Below, piece after piece: positions 6,561 to 14,898 of a stretch of DNA of 19,039 nt (position 1 is the stretch's first letter; each line of letters opens with the position of its first letter). Both the position numbers and the translations under genes were made by a program. The notes under the pieces were generated by a model. That model saw only the letters and a program-made list of their open reading frames with translations, did not search any database and was not told the origin of the DNA. The stretch is from assembly GCA_028291845.1 (NCBI GenBank), contig JAQGNM010000437.1, forward strand, positions 1 to 19,039. Reading direction: 5' to 3'. This stretch comes from Massilia sp. (GTDB lineage Bacteria; Pseudomonadota; Gammaproteobacteria; Burkholderiales; Burkholderiaceae_D).

Positions 6561-8957
6561 TCAGAACTTATGCCACAGACGGGCAAAGTACGAAGTCCCG
6601 TTCAGCCCGAACTGCACGCTCTCATATTTAAAACCATTGTCGGTCTCGTTCGGATCCTGCACGGTCGGCTTGACGTTGAAAATGTTCGCCGCGCCGATGG
6701 TGAATTTGGTCTTGTCCGTGAAGGCATAAGTAAAGGCCAGATCGGCCGAGGTTTTCGACTCGTACTTCATGGTCGGGGCCGGCGGGCCGGAGAAGGTGCC
6801 GAGGGTTTGAGGGCCGAAGTGGATGATCTTGAAGTCGGTTTCCACTTTGCCGTAGGTGTAGTCGAAGTCGAGCGTGGCCTTGCGGCGCGGGCCGCCCTGT
6901 TCGATGAACAGACGTTCGCGCTCGGACAGCAGGACGTCTTCAAAACCGGCCAGCGAGGCCGGCGCGTGCACGTTTCTCACTTCGGTCTTGCTGAAATTGG
7001 CCGCCAGGTAGGTGTTCAGTTTGCCGCCCATGACATTGCTCTTGTTCGACACCGTCAGGTCCAGCCCTTGCGTGCGGGTATCGATCGAATTGACGAAGAA
7101 CTGCGCCGAGGCGACGCCGAGATTGAGCAGGATATTGCCCAGCGCCGGGTAGTTGCCCGAGTCAAAACGACCGGACAGCACAATGCGGTCGTCGATGTCG
7201 ATGCGGTACAGGTCGGCCGTGATGGCCGTCGCTGTGGTCGGCGACCAGGTCGCGCCCAAGGTAAAACTCTTCGACTTTTCTTCCTTCAGCTTGGGGATGC
7301 CGGCCGCATTGGTGACGGCGCCGCCGTTCGGGGCGAACACCACGTCTTTCGCCACGCCGCCGACGAAGTCGGTGAAGGTCGAGGAAAAATACACTTGCTG
7401 CAGCGAGGGCGCGCGAAAGCCCGTGCTGGCCGAGCCGCGCAACAGTACGCTGTCGAGCAGCTTGTAGCTGCCGGCCAGCTTGCCGGTGGTGGTCGAACCG
7501 AAGTCGCTGTATTTCTCGTGCCGCACGGCCGCTTGCGTTTTCAGCTTGTCCGTCACGTCCAGTTCGAGGTCGATATAGGCGGCGCTGCTGTGGCGGCTTT
7601 TATCGGTGGCGTCGGCCGGTTGAAAGCCCGGGAAACCCTGGCTGCCGGCATTGCCGCCGAATCCGAGGCCGTCGGCGTCGATGTAGGAACCTGGCTCGCC
7701 GGCAAAGATCTGGTAGTTTTCGCGGCGGTATTCGGCGCCGAAGGCGACGTTCAAGCCCTTCATGACGTCGCCATAAAAGCGCGACAGGTCGGCATTGGTG
7801 GTCAGTTGCTCGAACGAGAAGCCGCCGGCCCTGAAGGTGCTGGCGCTGACCCCGCGCCCGCCATTGAGCAGGTCCTGGTTGGCGATCGAGGCGTTCAGGG
7901 TGTGGCTGATGTTGTAGCGCATCTTGTTATAGCCGTAGGTCTGCGACAAGTCGCCGTTCCATTCACCGATTTTTGCGCGGTAGCCGACGGTGGCGTAGCG
8001 GTCGTCGACATCGGCATTGATGAAGGGCGCGAAACCGTCCGGGTACATGGCGGCCGAATTTTTCGACGGAATGTCCTCGGAACCGATACCGCCGCGCCCG
8101 AAGGCGGCCGACGAGCCGAAGCGGTCCTGCACGCCGAGCGTGAAGTACAGCTTGCCGTCCGCGCCGGCCGGAATGTCGCCGTTGACGTACAGGGTGCGGT
8201 TTTTCACCAGCGAATCGCCGATGATGCGCGGGCTGTCGGCGTCGGCGCGGTTCGAGCGGCCGCGGTTGAGCACTTCGCCGGTGACGCCGATCACGCCGCC
8301 GTCGCCGACGGCAAAGCCGCAATAGGCCGATCCCATGTAATTCTTGCCGTCGTGCGCCGAGTATTCGCCGGCGCCGGTGACCGCTTCGCAGCCGAGGCTG
8401 CGCTTGAGTTCGACATTGATCACGCCGGCGATTGCGTCGGAGCCGTACTGGGCAGCCGCGCCGTCGCGCAGCACTTGCACGTTGCGGATCGCCAGCAGCG
8501 GGATGGCGTTCATGTCGGTGCCGGTGTTGCCGCGATTGCGGGCGCCAAAAATATTGACCAGCGCCGTGGTGTGGCGGCGCTTTCCGTTCATCAAGACCAG
8601 GGTCTGGTCGGAGCCGAGGCCGCGCAGGGCGGCCGAATCGACCAGGTCGGCGCCGTCGGCGCCGGTCTGACGGGTCGAATTGAACGAGGGGGAAATATAG
8701 GTGAGCGTCTGCGCCAGGTCGAACTGGGCGCCCGTTTCACTGGCTTTGCTGAGCGAAATCACATCGACCGGGGCGATGGTGTCGAGCGCCGAGGTGTTGC
8801 CGGCGCGGCGGGTGCCCACCACGTTGACGGTCTGCATGTCGCTGGCGACGGGCGCCGCAGGTGCAGTCTGCGCCAGCGCGGGGCTGCAGGCGGCAAGCGC
8901 GGCGCTGCCGTACAGGGTGAGCAGGACGGCACGGCGAAGGGGGGCGATGTGAAACAC
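6561..8957 (-). CDS. TonB-dependent outer-membrane receptor
   Basis: This protein has 798 residues from the GTG at 8957. It would be an outer-membrane transporter driven by TonB-ExbBD, importing an iron chelate, vitamin or sugar; the substrate is not evident. After the signal sequence comes a short linker with TVNVVGTRR, then the plug domain (about 50-180) with the usual LRGLGSDQTLVLMNGKR and VQVLRDGAAAQYGSDAIAGVIN. The 22-stranded barrel ends in FARLWHKF with a terminal Phe. The signal peptide reads LTLYGSAALAACSPALAQ. It offers a type I cut after ALA and also a LAAC lipobox-like motif, which is unusual here. A GGAG ribosome site lies 8 nt before the GTG. A TTG start farther upstream lacks a ribosome site, and the ATG in between is out of frame. 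No TonB, ferric reductase or sigma/anti-sigma genes are adjacent. Confidence 0.93.
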   Translation of the reverse strand: MFHIAPLRRAVLLTLYGSAALAACSPALAQTAPAAPVASDMQTVNVVGTRRAGNTSALDTIAPVDVISLSKASETGAQFDLAQTLTYISPSFNSTRQTGADGADLVDSAALRGLGSDQTLVLMNGKRRHTTALVNIFGARNRGNTGTDMNAIPLLAIRNVQVLRDGAAAQYGSDAIAGVINVELKRSLGCEAVTGAGEYSAHDGKNYMGSAYCGFAVGDGGVIGVTGEVLNRGRSNRADADSPRIIGDSLVKNRTLYVNGDIPAGADGKLYFTLGVQDRFGSSAAFGRGGIGSEDIPSKNSAAMYPDGFAPFINADVDDRYATVGYRAKIGEWNGDLSQTYGYNKMRYNISHTLNASIANQDLLNGGRGVSASTFRAGGFSFEQLTTNADLSRFYGDVMKGLNVAFGAEYRRENYQIFAGEPGSYIDADGLGFGGNAGSQGFPGFQPADATDKSRHSSAAYIDLELDVTDKLKTQAAVRHEKYSDFGSTTTGKLAGSYKLLDSVLLRGSASTGFRAPSLQQVYFSSTFTDFVGGVAKDVVFAPNGGAVTNAAGIPKLKEEKSKSFTLGATWSPTTATAITADLYRIDIDDRIVLSGRFDSGNYPALGNILLNLGVASAQFFVNSIDTRTQGLDLTVSNKSNVMGGKLNTYLAANFSKTEVRNVHAPASLAGFEDVLLSERERLFIEQGGPRRKATLDFDYTYGKVETDFKIIHFGPQTLGTFSGPPAPTMKYESKTSADLAFTYAFTDKTKFTIGAANIFNVKPTVQDPNETDNGFKYESVQFGLNGTSYFARLWHKF

Positions 8958-8965
8958 GCGGCATT

Positions 8966-8969
8966 CTCC
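8966..8969 (-). promoter_or_regulatory. Ribosome-binding site that decides the receptor start (GGAG)
   Basis: On the minus strand GGAG is followed by 8 nt and then GTG in frame with the receptor. The ATG lying between them (8962-8964) opens a different frame with no family resemblance, so the GTG is chosen. Confidence 0.65.
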
Positions 8970-9183
8970 AATAGACAAAATTTTATTTTAAGCACTGATG
9001 TGGTGCGCCGCGGTTCAATGTGGTCATAGCACAACGTTATGGAAACATAATTATTTGCACTAGGCTGCTTGGGCCGCACTGTGATAGTGCATTGGCGCAA
9101 GAGCGCGGTGCGGTCCGACGCCGAATCGCGAATTCTTCTAAACTCAAGCACGCACGATCTCTCCCATATCAAGAAAGACACCC

Positions 9184-10557
9184 ATGTCCGACCACTACGC
9201 CAGCATCAATCCGTACACCGAAGAACTCGTCAAAAGCTTTACCTTGCATACTGATGAACAGATGGAAGATGCCTTGACGCGCGCCCACGCGGTGTACCAG
9301 TCCGACTGGTCGCGCGGGTCGATCGACAGGCGCCTGGCAGTGCTGACCAAACTGGCCGACCTGCTCGAGCAGCGCCTCGACCAGTTCGCCACTGCCATGG
9401 CCACCGAGATGGGCAAGCCATTGGCGCAGGGGCAGGGTGAAGTCAAGCTGTGCATCGGCATCGCCCGCTATTACGCCGACAATGCGAAAACCATGCTGGC
9501 GCCGGTGCCGTACCCGGTTGCCCGCGGTGAAGCGGTGGTCGAACACTTTCCGGTCGGCGTGCTGCTGGCGGTCGAGCCGTGGAATTTTCCGCTGTACCAG
9601 TTGATTCGGGTGGTGGCGCCGGCCATCGCCGTCGGTAATCCGGTATTGCTCAAGCACGCGGAAAACGTGCCGCAATGCGCCGAGCTGTTCGAAACCCTGG
9701 TGCGCGACGCCGGCGCGCCCGACGGCGCCATGGTCAACCTGTTCATCACCAAGGACCAGGTGGCCAAGCTGATCGGTGACGACCGTATCCAGGGCGTGGC
9801 CCTCACCGGCTCCGAACGGGCCGGCAGCGCGGTGGCCGCGCGGGCCGCCGAAATGCTGAAGAAATCGACGCTGGAGCTGGGCGGCAGCGACGTCTTCGTG
9901 GTGCTCGACGACGCCGACGTCGCCAAGGCCGCCAAGGTGGGCGCCGCCGCCCGCCTGTCGAACGCCGGCCAGGTCTGCACTGCCGCGAAACGATTCATTT
10001 TGCATGCCAGGGTGGCGGACGATTTCCTCGCTGCATTCACCAAGCATATGCAGGCGGCCAATATGGGCGACCCGATGGACCCGGCCACCACGCTCGGCCC
10101 CTTGTCTTCAAAAGGCGCGCGCGACAACCTCGAGCGCCAGGTCAGCGCGGCCGTCGCCAACGGCGCCACCGTGGTCATGGGCGGCAAGCCTGCCGAACGC
10201 CGCGGCTTTTTTTACGAGCCGACCATTTTGACCGGCGTGACCCCGGCCAACCCGATGTTTTACGAAGAATTCTTCGGTCCGGTGGCGCAAGTGTTCGTCG
10301 CCGAGGACGACGACGCCATCCTCAAAATCGCCAACGATTCGCGCTTCGGCCTGGGCGGCTCGATTTTCAGTACCGACATCGCCCGCGCCAAGGCGCTGGC
10401 GGCGCGCATCGAAACCGGCATGGTATTTATTAACTCGTCGAGTTCGTCGCAGCCGCAGTTGCCGTTCGGCGGGGTCAAGCGTTCGGGCTATGGGCGCGAA
10501 TTGGGTGATTTGGGGATCATGGAGTTCGTTAACAAAAAACTCATGGTGGTAGCTTAG
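9184..10557 (+). CDS. NAD(P)-dependent aldehyde dehydrogenase (succinate-semialdehyde dehydrogenase-like)
   Basis: This 457-residue cytoplasmic enzyme oxidises an aldehyde to its acid with NAD(P)+. Motifs in order are EPWNFP with the oxyanion Asn N134, the coenzyme loop ALTGSERAGSAVA, the general base E231 in LELGGSD, the nucleophile C265 in NAGQVCTAAKR, EEFFGPVAQVF, and the end PFGGVKRSGYGRELG. It starts NPYTEELVKSF and is short for the superfamily (others reach about 480-500), which fits the compact Sad/YneI-like succinate-semialdehyde dehydrogenases. The exact substrate is not proven. An AAGAAAGA stretch precedes the ATG at 9184. It is divergent from the TonB receptor, and three hairpins follow the stop before the next gene, so it is probably its own transcription unit. 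Confidence 0.92.
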   Translation: MSDHYASINPYTEELVKSFTLHTDEQMEDALTRAHAVYQSDWSRGSIDRRLAVLTKLADLLEQRLDQFATAMATEMGKPLAQGQGEVKLCIGIARYYADNAKTMLAPVPYPVARGEAVVEHFPVGVLLAVEPWNFPLYQLIRVVAPAIAVGNPVLLKHAENVPQCAELFETLVRDAGAPDGAMVNLFITKDQVAKLIGDDRIQGVALTGSERAGSAVAARAAEMLKKSTLELGGSDVFVVLDDADVAKAAKVGAAARLSNAGQVCTAAKRFILHARVADDFLAAFTKHMQAANMGDPMDPATTLGPLSSKGARDNLERQVSAAVANGATVVMGGKPAERRGFFYEPTILTGVTPANPMFYEEFFGPVAQVFVAEDDDAILKIANDSRFGLGGSIFSTDIARAKALAARIETGMVFINSSSSSQPQLPFGGVKRSGYGRELGDLGIMEFVNKKLMVVA

Positions 10558-10558
10558 T

Positions 10559-10588
10559 CACCCAAAAGTGGAAACCTACTTTTGGGTG
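10559..10588 (+). terminator. First hairpin of the aldehyde dehydrogenase 3' end
   Basis: CACCCAAAAGT, the 8-nt loop GGAAACCT, then ACTTTTGGGTG: a perfect 11-bp stem one base after the stop codon. It matches the first hairpin behind the porin in stem length, loop length, inner AAAAGT/ACTTTT and loop ending CCT, while the outer base pairs differ in a compensated way. Confidence 0.7.
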
Positions 10589-10599
10589 GAGCTGAAGTG

Positions 10600-10627
10600 A
10601 TCGGATTCCGGCGAGCCGGAATCCGAT
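10600..10627 (+). terminator. Second hairpin of the aldehyde dehydrogenase 3' end
   Basis: ATCGGATTCCGG pairs perfectly with CCGGAATCCGAT around a CGAG loop: 12 bp. It is separated from the first hairpin by 11 nt ending TGAAGTG, as after the porin (also 11 nt, containing TGAAGTG). No T-run follows. Confidence 0.7.
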
Positions 10628-10664
10628 TATGAAGTACAGCTTACAAGTGCAAGACCAGTCGGGT

Positions 10665-10694
10665 AAAAATCACTGGCGAAGCCAGATGATTTTT
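10665..10694 (+). terminator. Third hairpin, bidirectional terminator-like, GAA loop
   Basis: AAAAATCACTGGC pairs with GCCAG-A-TGATTTTT: 13 bp, one bulged A, and a GAA triloop closed as GCGAAGC. The arms carry A5 and T5, so it has terminator form on both strands. It lies between the aldehyde dehydrogenase and the short-chain dehydrogenase, 135 bp before the latter. Confidence 0.65.
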
Positions 10695-10829
10695 GTGGGA
10701 AAACCTGATGCGGATCGACTGTCGCCTCGGAGAATGAAGACGGTTGTGGAAGAGGCTGTACTGCATTCTGTTCGTCATCGAACATCGCCTGCGCGATGCC
10801 GATGCTGGAGTGATTCGTAAAGGACATCC

Positions 10830-11612
10830 ATGCAAATCCGCCTTGACGGAAAATTCGCCCTGGTCACCGGCGCCAGCGGCGGCATCGGCCAGGCCATCGC
10901 CCGCTCGCTGGCCGCCAGCGGCGCTGCTGTTGCCTTTCATTATTCCAGCCACGCGGACACCGCGCACGCCAGCGTCGCGGCGGTGCAGGGCGAGGGCGGA
11001 CGCGCCGTGGCGGTGCAGGCAGACGTTGCCGACCCTGCCTCCGTGCAAGCCATGTTCGACGCCGCCGAGCGCGCCTTGGGCCCGATCGACATCTTGATCA
11101 ATTGCGCCGGCATCGATGGCAAGCAGGCGCCGAGCTGGGAGATCGACCTGGCCGACTGGAAGAAAGTGATCGATGTGAATCTGTACGGCACGTTTTACTG
11201 CTCGCAGCTGGCGCTCAAATCGATGGTCGCGAGAAAAAAAGGCGTGATCCTCAATATTTCGTCGGTGCACGAAGTGATCGCCTGGAGCGGCTACAGCGCC
11301 TACACGGCGAGCAAGGCGGCGGTGTCGATGATGAGCAAGACCATGGCGCAGGAAGCCGCGCCGTTCGGCGTACGCGTGCTCTCGCTCGCGCCAGGCGCCA
11401 TCCAGACCGACATCAACCGCGCCGTCTGGAGCGACCCGGAGCAGATGAAAGATTTGCTGACCAAGATTCCGCTGGGGCGCATGGGCAAGGTGGAAGATAT
11501 CGCCGACATGGTGACCGTGCTGGTGTCCGATGTCGGCGGCTACGTCACCGGCACCACCTTGTTCGTCGATGGCGGCATGACCGACTACCCGGAATTTGCC
11601 CACGGCGGCTGA
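10830..11612 (+). CDS. Short-chain dehydrogenase/reductase, glucose 1-dehydrogenase-like
   Basis: This 260-residue classical SDR is a cytoplasmic NAD(P)(H)-dependent oxidoreductase. The Rossmann motif is TGASGGIG (13-20), followed by the structural NCAG (91-94) and the catalytic tetrad N117, S145, Y158 and K162 (YTASK). The C-terminal part, PGAIQTDIN, IPLGRMG and YVTGTTLFVDGGMTDYP, is closer to Bacillus-type glucose 1-dehydrogenases than to FabG. In those enzymes, as I recall, the catalytic residues carry the same numbers 145/158/162. Sugar or polyol oxidation is therefore plausible, but many SDRs share these motifs. An AAAGGAC ribosome site precedes the ATG. It is probably transcribed apart from the aldehyde dehydrogenase because of the hairpins between them. 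Confidence 0.9.
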   Translation: MQIRLDGKFALVTGASGGIGQAIARSLAASGAAVAFHYSSHADTAHASVAAVQGEGGRAVAVQADVADPASVQAMFDAAERALGPIDILINCAGIDGKQAPSWEIDLADWKKVIDVNLYGTFYCSQLALKSMVARKKGVILNISSVHEVIAWSGYSAYTASKAAVSMMSKTMAQEAAPFGVRVLSLAPGAIQTDINRAVWSDPEQMKDLLTKIPLGRMGKVEDIADMVTVLVSDVGGYVTGTTLFVDGGMTDYPEFAHGG

Positions 11613-11682
11613 CAAGTGGGCGGTTTGCCCATGCAGACGGCATTGCACGTTTTCACTGGCGGCGACGAACTGATCAGCTATA

Positions 11683-11698
11683 CTGTGTTTTTATACAG
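11683..11698 (+). promoter_or_regulatory. LexA (SOS) box in the dnaE2 promoter
   Basis: CTGT-N8-ACAG with a T/A-rich spacer (GTTTTTAT), extended symmetrically to TACTGT...ACAGTA. It overlaps a TATACT -10 hexamer at 11679-11684 and lies 23 bp before the dnaE2 ATG. LexA bound here would block RNA polymerase. The -35 is not clear. Confidence 0.88.
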
Positions 11699-11721
11699 TA
11701 GTTTGTTGCTCAGCTTGAATC

Positions 11722-14700
11722 ATGTCGTCCTTTCCATTGCCGCCGGCAGGTTTACCGGATTACGCGGAACTGTTTTGCCTGTCGAATTTCAGTTTCCTGC
11801 AAGGCGCCTCGCACGCCGAGGAGCTGGTCGCCCGTGCCGTCCAGCTTGGCTATGCGGCGCTGGCGCTGACCGACGAGTGTTCGCTGGCCGGCGTGGTGCG
11901 CGCCCATGCCGAGGCGAAAAAAGCCGCCTTGCCCTTGCTGATCGGCGCCCATTTTCATTTGAAGGGGCAGGATGGCAACACGGCGCTGTCGCTGATCCTG
12001 CTGGCGCAAAACCGCAACGGCTACGGCAACCTGTCCGAACTGATCACCATCGGCCGCACGCGCGGCGACAAGGGCACGTATTTGCTGCGTCCCGCCGACC
12101 TGGCGGCGCCGCCGGCCGAATTCTCGCATCTGAAAGGCATGCCCGATTGCCTGGCGATCCTGTTGCCGGCCTATCCGGGGCACGATACCGACGCCGTCGA
12201 CCGCCTGCACATCCAGGCCGGCTGGATGGCCAAGGTGTTTACTGGCCGCGCCTGGCTGGGATTGAACCTGCTGCACCGCGCCTACGACGAATCGCACCGG
12301 CTGACCATCGAGGAAGTGGCGGCGCAGCACCGCTTGCCGGTGACGGCCATCGGCCACGTCTGCATGCACGTGCGCTCGCGCAAACCTTTGCAGGACACCT
12401 TGTCGGCAATCCGCATCGGCAAACCCGTGGCCGAGTGCGGCTACGAACTGGCCCAAAATGCCGAGCAGCACTTGCGCGCACGCCTGCGCCTGGCCAACAT
12501 TTATTCACCGGCGGCGCTGGCGGAAACCTTGCATATCGCCAGCCTGTGCACCTTCTCGCTCGACGAATTACGCTACGAGTATCCGAACGAGGTGGTGCCG
12601 CCCGGTCACACACCGGCCTCCTACCTGCGCAGCGAAACCTATATCGGCGCCCACCGGCGTTTCAAGGACGGCATTCCGGCCAAGGTGCAGGCGCAGATCG
12701 AGCACGAGCTGGTGCTGATTGCGGAGATGAACTACGAACAGTATTTCCTGACCGTCTACGACATCGTCCGCTTCGCCCGCTCCAACAACATCCTGTGCCA
12801 GGGCCGCGGCTCGGCGGCCAATTCAGCGGTCTGCTATTGCCTGGGCATTACCGAAGTCGATCCGGCGCGCGCCAACCTGTTGTTCGAGCGTTTTATCTCC
12901 AGGGAGAGAAATGAGCCGCCCGACATCGATGTCGACTTCGAGCACCAGCGCCGCGAAGAGGTGATTCAATATATCTACAATAAGTACGGCCGCACCCGCG
13001 CGGCGCTGGCCGGCGTGGTGATCAGCTACCGGCCGAAAAGCGCCTTGCGCGACAGCGGCCGCGCGCTCGGCATCGACCTGGCCATCGTCGAAAAGGTGGC
13101 GAAAACCCATTACTGGTTCGACAGCAAGCACGACCTGGTCAAGCGCTTGGCCGAATGCGGCCTTGACCCCGAATCGGACCTGGCGCTGCAGTGGGCCACC
13201 CTGGCCAGCCTGCTGCTGGGCTTTCCCCGCCACCTGTCGCAGCATCCGGGCGGCTTCGTGATCGCCCGCGGCAAGCTGTCGCGCCTGGTGCCGATCGAAA
13301 ACGCCGCGATGGCCGACCGCAGCGTGATTCAGTGGGACAAGAATGACCTGGAAGAACTGGGCTTGATGAAGGTCGACGTGCTGGCGCTGGGCATGCTGTC
13401 GATGCTGCGGCGCGGCCTCGAACTGATCGGCGTGCGCCACGGCACCGTCTTCGAGATGCAGGACATTCCGCACGACGACGTCGCCACCTACGACATGATT
13501 TGCGAAGCGGACACGGTCGGCGTGTTTCAGATCGAATCGCGCGCGCAAATGAGCATGCTGCCGCGCATGCAGCCGCGCGTCTTCTATGACCTCGTCATCG
13601 AGGTGGCGGTGGTGCGCCCGGGGCCGATCCAGGGCGGCATGGTGCACCCGTACCTGCGCCGCCGCCAGGGCCTGGAACAGCCCGAATATCCGAAAGAGGA
13701 AATCAGGGGCGCCCTCGAACGCACCCTGGGCGTGCCGATTTTCCAGGAGCAAGTGATGCAAGTGGCGATCCTGGCCGCGGGTTTTACGCCGGGCGAAGCC
13801 GACCAGTTGCGCCGCGCCATGGCTGCGTGGAAACGCAAGGGCGGCCTCGAGCAGTATTACCAGCGCATCGTCGGCGGCATGCTCGAGCGCGGCTATCCGC
13901 TCGAGTTTGCCGAATCGATCTTTGCGCAAATCCAGGGCTTCGGCGAGTATGGCTTTCCGGAATCGCATGCGGCCAGTTTTGCGCTATTGGCCTACGCCAG
14001 TTCCTGGATGAAGCGGCATGAGCCGGCGGCGTTTTTATGCGCCTTGTTAAATAGCCAGCCCATGGGCTTTTATAGTCCCTCGCAGCTGGTGCAGGACGCG
14101 CGCCGCCACGGCATCGAGGTGCGGCCGATCGACATCACCGTCAGCAACTGGGAGTCGACCCTGGAAGAAATCGATCCCGGCCGCCAGCGGCAACCGGCGG
14201 TGCGGCTGGGGCTGTCGCTGCAGCGCGGCATGCAAAAGGAGGTGGCGGCGCGGATCGAGGATGCCCGGGCGATCCGCGCTTTCGACAGTGTCAGCGACCT
14301 GGCTCGGCGCGCCGGCCTCGACCGCGGCGACCTGCAGGTGCTGGCGGCGTCGAACGCCCTGGTATCGCTGGCCGGGCACCGCCGCGAGGCCCTGTGGCAA
14401 GCGGTGGGCGCGGTTCCCGACAAGGATTTGTTGCGCCCGACCACGCCCGACGAAGCAGCGCCGGTACTGGCCGCGCCCAGCGAGGGCGACGACATCGTCG
14501 GCGACTACCGCTCGCACGGCCTGACTTTGGGGCGCCACCCGCTCGCCCTGTTGCGCCCGCAACTGTTCAAGCAGCGCTTCATGAGCGCCGAAGTGATGAG
14601 CCACTACCAGAACGGCCAACTGGCGCGCGGCTGCGGCATCGTCACCGTGCGGCAACGGCCGGGCACCGCCAAGGGCGTGCTGTTTTTGACGCTGGAAGAT

Positions 14701-14898
14701 GAAACGGGCAACGTCAACGTGATCGTCTGGCCCAAGCTGGTCGAACAACAGCGCGCCGAAGTACTGCGCGCGCATTTATTGGGGGTGTACGGGGTGTGGC
14801 AATGCGAGGGCAATGTGCGCCACCTGGTGGCCAGAAGGCTGGTGGATATGTCGCATTTGCTGGGTCGGCTTAGTACCCAGAGCCGCGATTTTTGTTAG
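11722..14898 (+). CDS. dnaE2: Error-prone DNA polymerase DnaE2 (ImuC)
   Basis: This 1058-residue C-family polymerase is the translesion and mutagenesis polymerase induced by DNA damage. The N-terminal PHP domain covers about 1-210 (YAELFCLSNFSFLQGASHAEELV). The palm contains GRGSAANSAVCYCLGIT and PDIDVDFEHQRREE, with catalytic aspartates D401 and D403 and the third, D552, in MKVDVLALGM. The fingers include FQEQVMQVAI, the tandem HhH follows, and an OB-fold near residue 986 (LEDETGNVNVIVWP) precedes the usual ending SRDF. The length is typical of DnaE2 and shorter than replicative DnaE. A LexA box overlaps its promoter. The partners imuA and imuB, which usually precede it in one operon, are absent; upstream is an unrelated SDR gene. 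The TAG stop lies partly inside a palindromic repeat. Confidence 0.96.
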   Translation: MSSFPLPPAGLPDYAELFCLSNFSFLQGASHAEELVARAVQLGYAALALTDECSLAGVVRAHAEAKKAALPLLIGAHFHLKGQDGNTALSLILLAQNRNGYGNLSELITIGRTRGDKGTYLLRPADLAAPPAEFSHLKGMPDCLAILLPAYPGHDTDAVDRLHIQAGWMAKVFTGRAWLGLNLLHRAYDESHRLTIEEVAAQHRLPVTAIGHVCMHVRSRKPLQDTLSAIRIGKPVAECGYELAQNAEQHLRARLRLANIYSPAALAETLHIASLCTFSLDELRYEYPNEVVPPGHTPASYLRSETYIGAHRRFKDGIPAKVQAQIEHELVLIAEMNYEQYFLTVYDIVRFARSNNILCQGRGSAANSAVCYCLGITEVDPARANLLFERFISRERNEPPDIDVDFEHQRREEVIQYIYNKYGRTRAALAGVVISYRPKSALRDSGRALGIDLAIVEKVAKTHYWFDSKHDLVKRLAECGLDPESDLALQWATLASLLLGFPRHLSQHPGGFVIARGKLSRLVPIENAAMADRSVIQWDKNDLEELGLMKVDVLALGMLSMLRRGLELIGVRHGTVFEMQDIPHDDVATYDMICEADTVGVFQIESRAQMSMLPRMQPRVFYDLVIEVAVVRPGPIQGGMVHPYLRRRQGLEQPEYPKEEIRGALERTLGVPIFQEQVMQVAILAAGFTPGEADQLRRAMAAWKRKGGLEQYYQRIVGGMLERGYPLEFAESIFAQIQGFGEYGFPESHAASFALLAYASSWMKRHEPAAFLCALLNSQPMGFYSPSQLVQDARRHGIEVRPIDITVSNWESTLEEIDPGRQRQPAVRLGLSLQRGMQKEVAARIEDARAIRAFDSVSDLARRAGLDRGDLQVLAASNALVSLAGHRREALWQAVGAVPDKDLLRPTTPDEAAPVLAAPSEGDDIVGDYRSHGLTLGRHPLALLRPQLFKQRFMSAEVMSHYQNGQLARGCGIVTVRQRPGTAKGVLFLTLEDETGNVNVIVWPKLVEQQRAEVLRAHLLGVYGVWQCEGNVRHLVARRLVDMSHLLGRLSTQSRDFC

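Noticed and set aside
6441..9029. Very long plus-strand open frame (862 codons) opposite the TonB receptor
   Set aside because: It is antisense to a clear receptor with plug and barrel motifs. The translation is Gly/Ala/Val/Arg-rich without any domain, as expected for the mirror frame of a GC-rich gene.
10629..10820. 63-codon plus-strand frame between the two dehydrogenase genes
   Set aside because: It runs through a strong hairpin, has no ribosome site and resembles no protein family.
11617..11629. Small hairpin (GGGC GGTTT GCCC) after the SDR gene
   Set aside because: Only 4-5 bp and no T-run; not enough to call a terminator.
12823..13968. 381-codon minus-strand frame inside dnaE2
   Set aside because: Antisense to invariant polymerase motifs, rich in His/Gln/Arg/Ala, and matches no family.
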